DNA of 64,000 nucleotides. It comes from Salinicola lusitanus (GTDB lineage Bacteria > Pseudomonadota > Gammaproteobacteria > Pseudomonadales > Halomonadaceae). A program made the translations under genes and the position numbers. Location: assembly GCF_003206045.1 (NCBI RefSeq), contig NZ_PZJM01000017.1, positions 32,491-96,490 of the forward strand, in the 5' to 3' direction. Shown piece after piece: positions 63,801 to 64,000 of the stretch (its first letter is position 1; every line of letters begins with the position of its first letter). The notes under the pieces are model-generated. The model was given only the letters and a program-made list of their open reading frames with translations. It was not told the DNA's origin and made no database searches.

Positions 63801-64000
63801 ATGCGTATGGATCGCATGACGACCAAGCTACAGAACGCCCTGGCCGAAGCGCAGTCGCTGGCGGTAGGGCGAGGACACAACCAGCTCGACCCGGGGCACC
63901 TGCTGATGGCACTGCTCGAGATGCGCGATAGCGGCATCAAGGGTCTGGTACAGAAGGCGGGCGGCGACGTCAGCCGGTTGCGGGAAGGGCTGGCCGGCTA
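63801..64000 (+). CDS. clpB: ClpB disaggregase, N-terminal fragment (cut by window end)
   Basis: Only the first 66 codons are in the window: MRMDRMTTKLQNALAEAQSL followed by AVGRGHNQLDPGHLLMALL, the Clp N-domain of ClpB/Hsp104. The full protein is expected to be about 860 aa and to solubilise aggregates with DnaK. TTGGAGG precedes the ATG at a good distance, and a sigma-32 promoter lies upstream. Confidence 0.94.
   Translation, partial: MRMDRMTTKLQNALAEAQSLAVGRGHNQLDPGHLLMALLEMRDSGIKGLVQKAGGDVSRLREGLAG

Overview
The window reads as chromosomal core sequence of a GC-rich, probably halophilic or marine gammaproteobacterium. The best guess is a member of the Halomonadaceae (Halomonas, Salinicola or Kushneria type). 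The reasons are the FabA/FabB pair, RapA, type IV pilus minor pilins, and gene orders recalled from Pseudomonas aeruginosa (uvrA-MFS-ssb; ispB-rplU-rpmA-obgE-proB-rpsT-murJ-ribF-ileS-lspA-fkpB-ispH-pil). No insertion sequence, prophage or CRISPR array was recognised.

Layout. 0.4-5.4 kb: uvrA divergent from a YajR-type MFS exporter, then ssb. 5.5-12 kb: an AT-rich leader and a complete pgaABCD operon for poly-N-acetylglucosamine biofilm exopolysaccharide. 12-19 kb: an OPT transporter, an SMP-30 lactonase-like protein, an RmlD-like protein coupled to a PlsC-type acyltransferase, and the fabA-fabB unsaturated fatty acid pair. 19-21 kb: a PAS-GGDEF-EAL protein that could tune the c-di-GMP to which Pga synthesis responds. 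21-28.7 kb: a tightly packed eight-gene minus-strand operon (MerR/LitR-like regulator, photolyase, NTF2-like, SDR, FAD oxidoreductase, DUF1365, Cfa-like methyltransferase, DUF2878) that looks like a light or singlet-oxygen response with lipid modification. An 810-base gene-free stretch upstream carries a near-match to the class II LitR operator. 29.5-37 kb: a TIGR01777 epimerase, rapA, a repeat-containing secreted protein, and a periplasmic molybdopterin oxidoreductase with its cytochrome b. 37.3-50.5 kb: tRNA-Pro(CGG) and the large conserved housekeeping block from ispB to ispH. 50.6-57.9 kb: pilV-pilW-pilX-pilY1-pilE, with a FimT/GspH pseudopilin on the opposite strand. 57.9-64 kb: thiO, nadE, bamD, rluD, pgeF and the start of clpB behind a clear sigma-32 promoter.

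Most notable observations: (1) IleRS keeps its C-terminal zinc-finger framework but all four zinc-binding cysteines are replaced; (2) a TGTACG-N12-TGTACA operator-like site lies upstream of the LitR-like light operon; (3) two stem-loops with GGA in the loop stand just before pgaA, as expected for CsrA/RsmA control; (4) pilY1 contains 11 perfect GGAAAC hexamers encoding a Gly-Asn tract, within a stretch of different codon use; (5) six imperfect 21-bp repeats fill the ribF-ileS gap up to the start codon; (6) a roughly 130-bp MITE/REP-like element lies between nadE and bamD.
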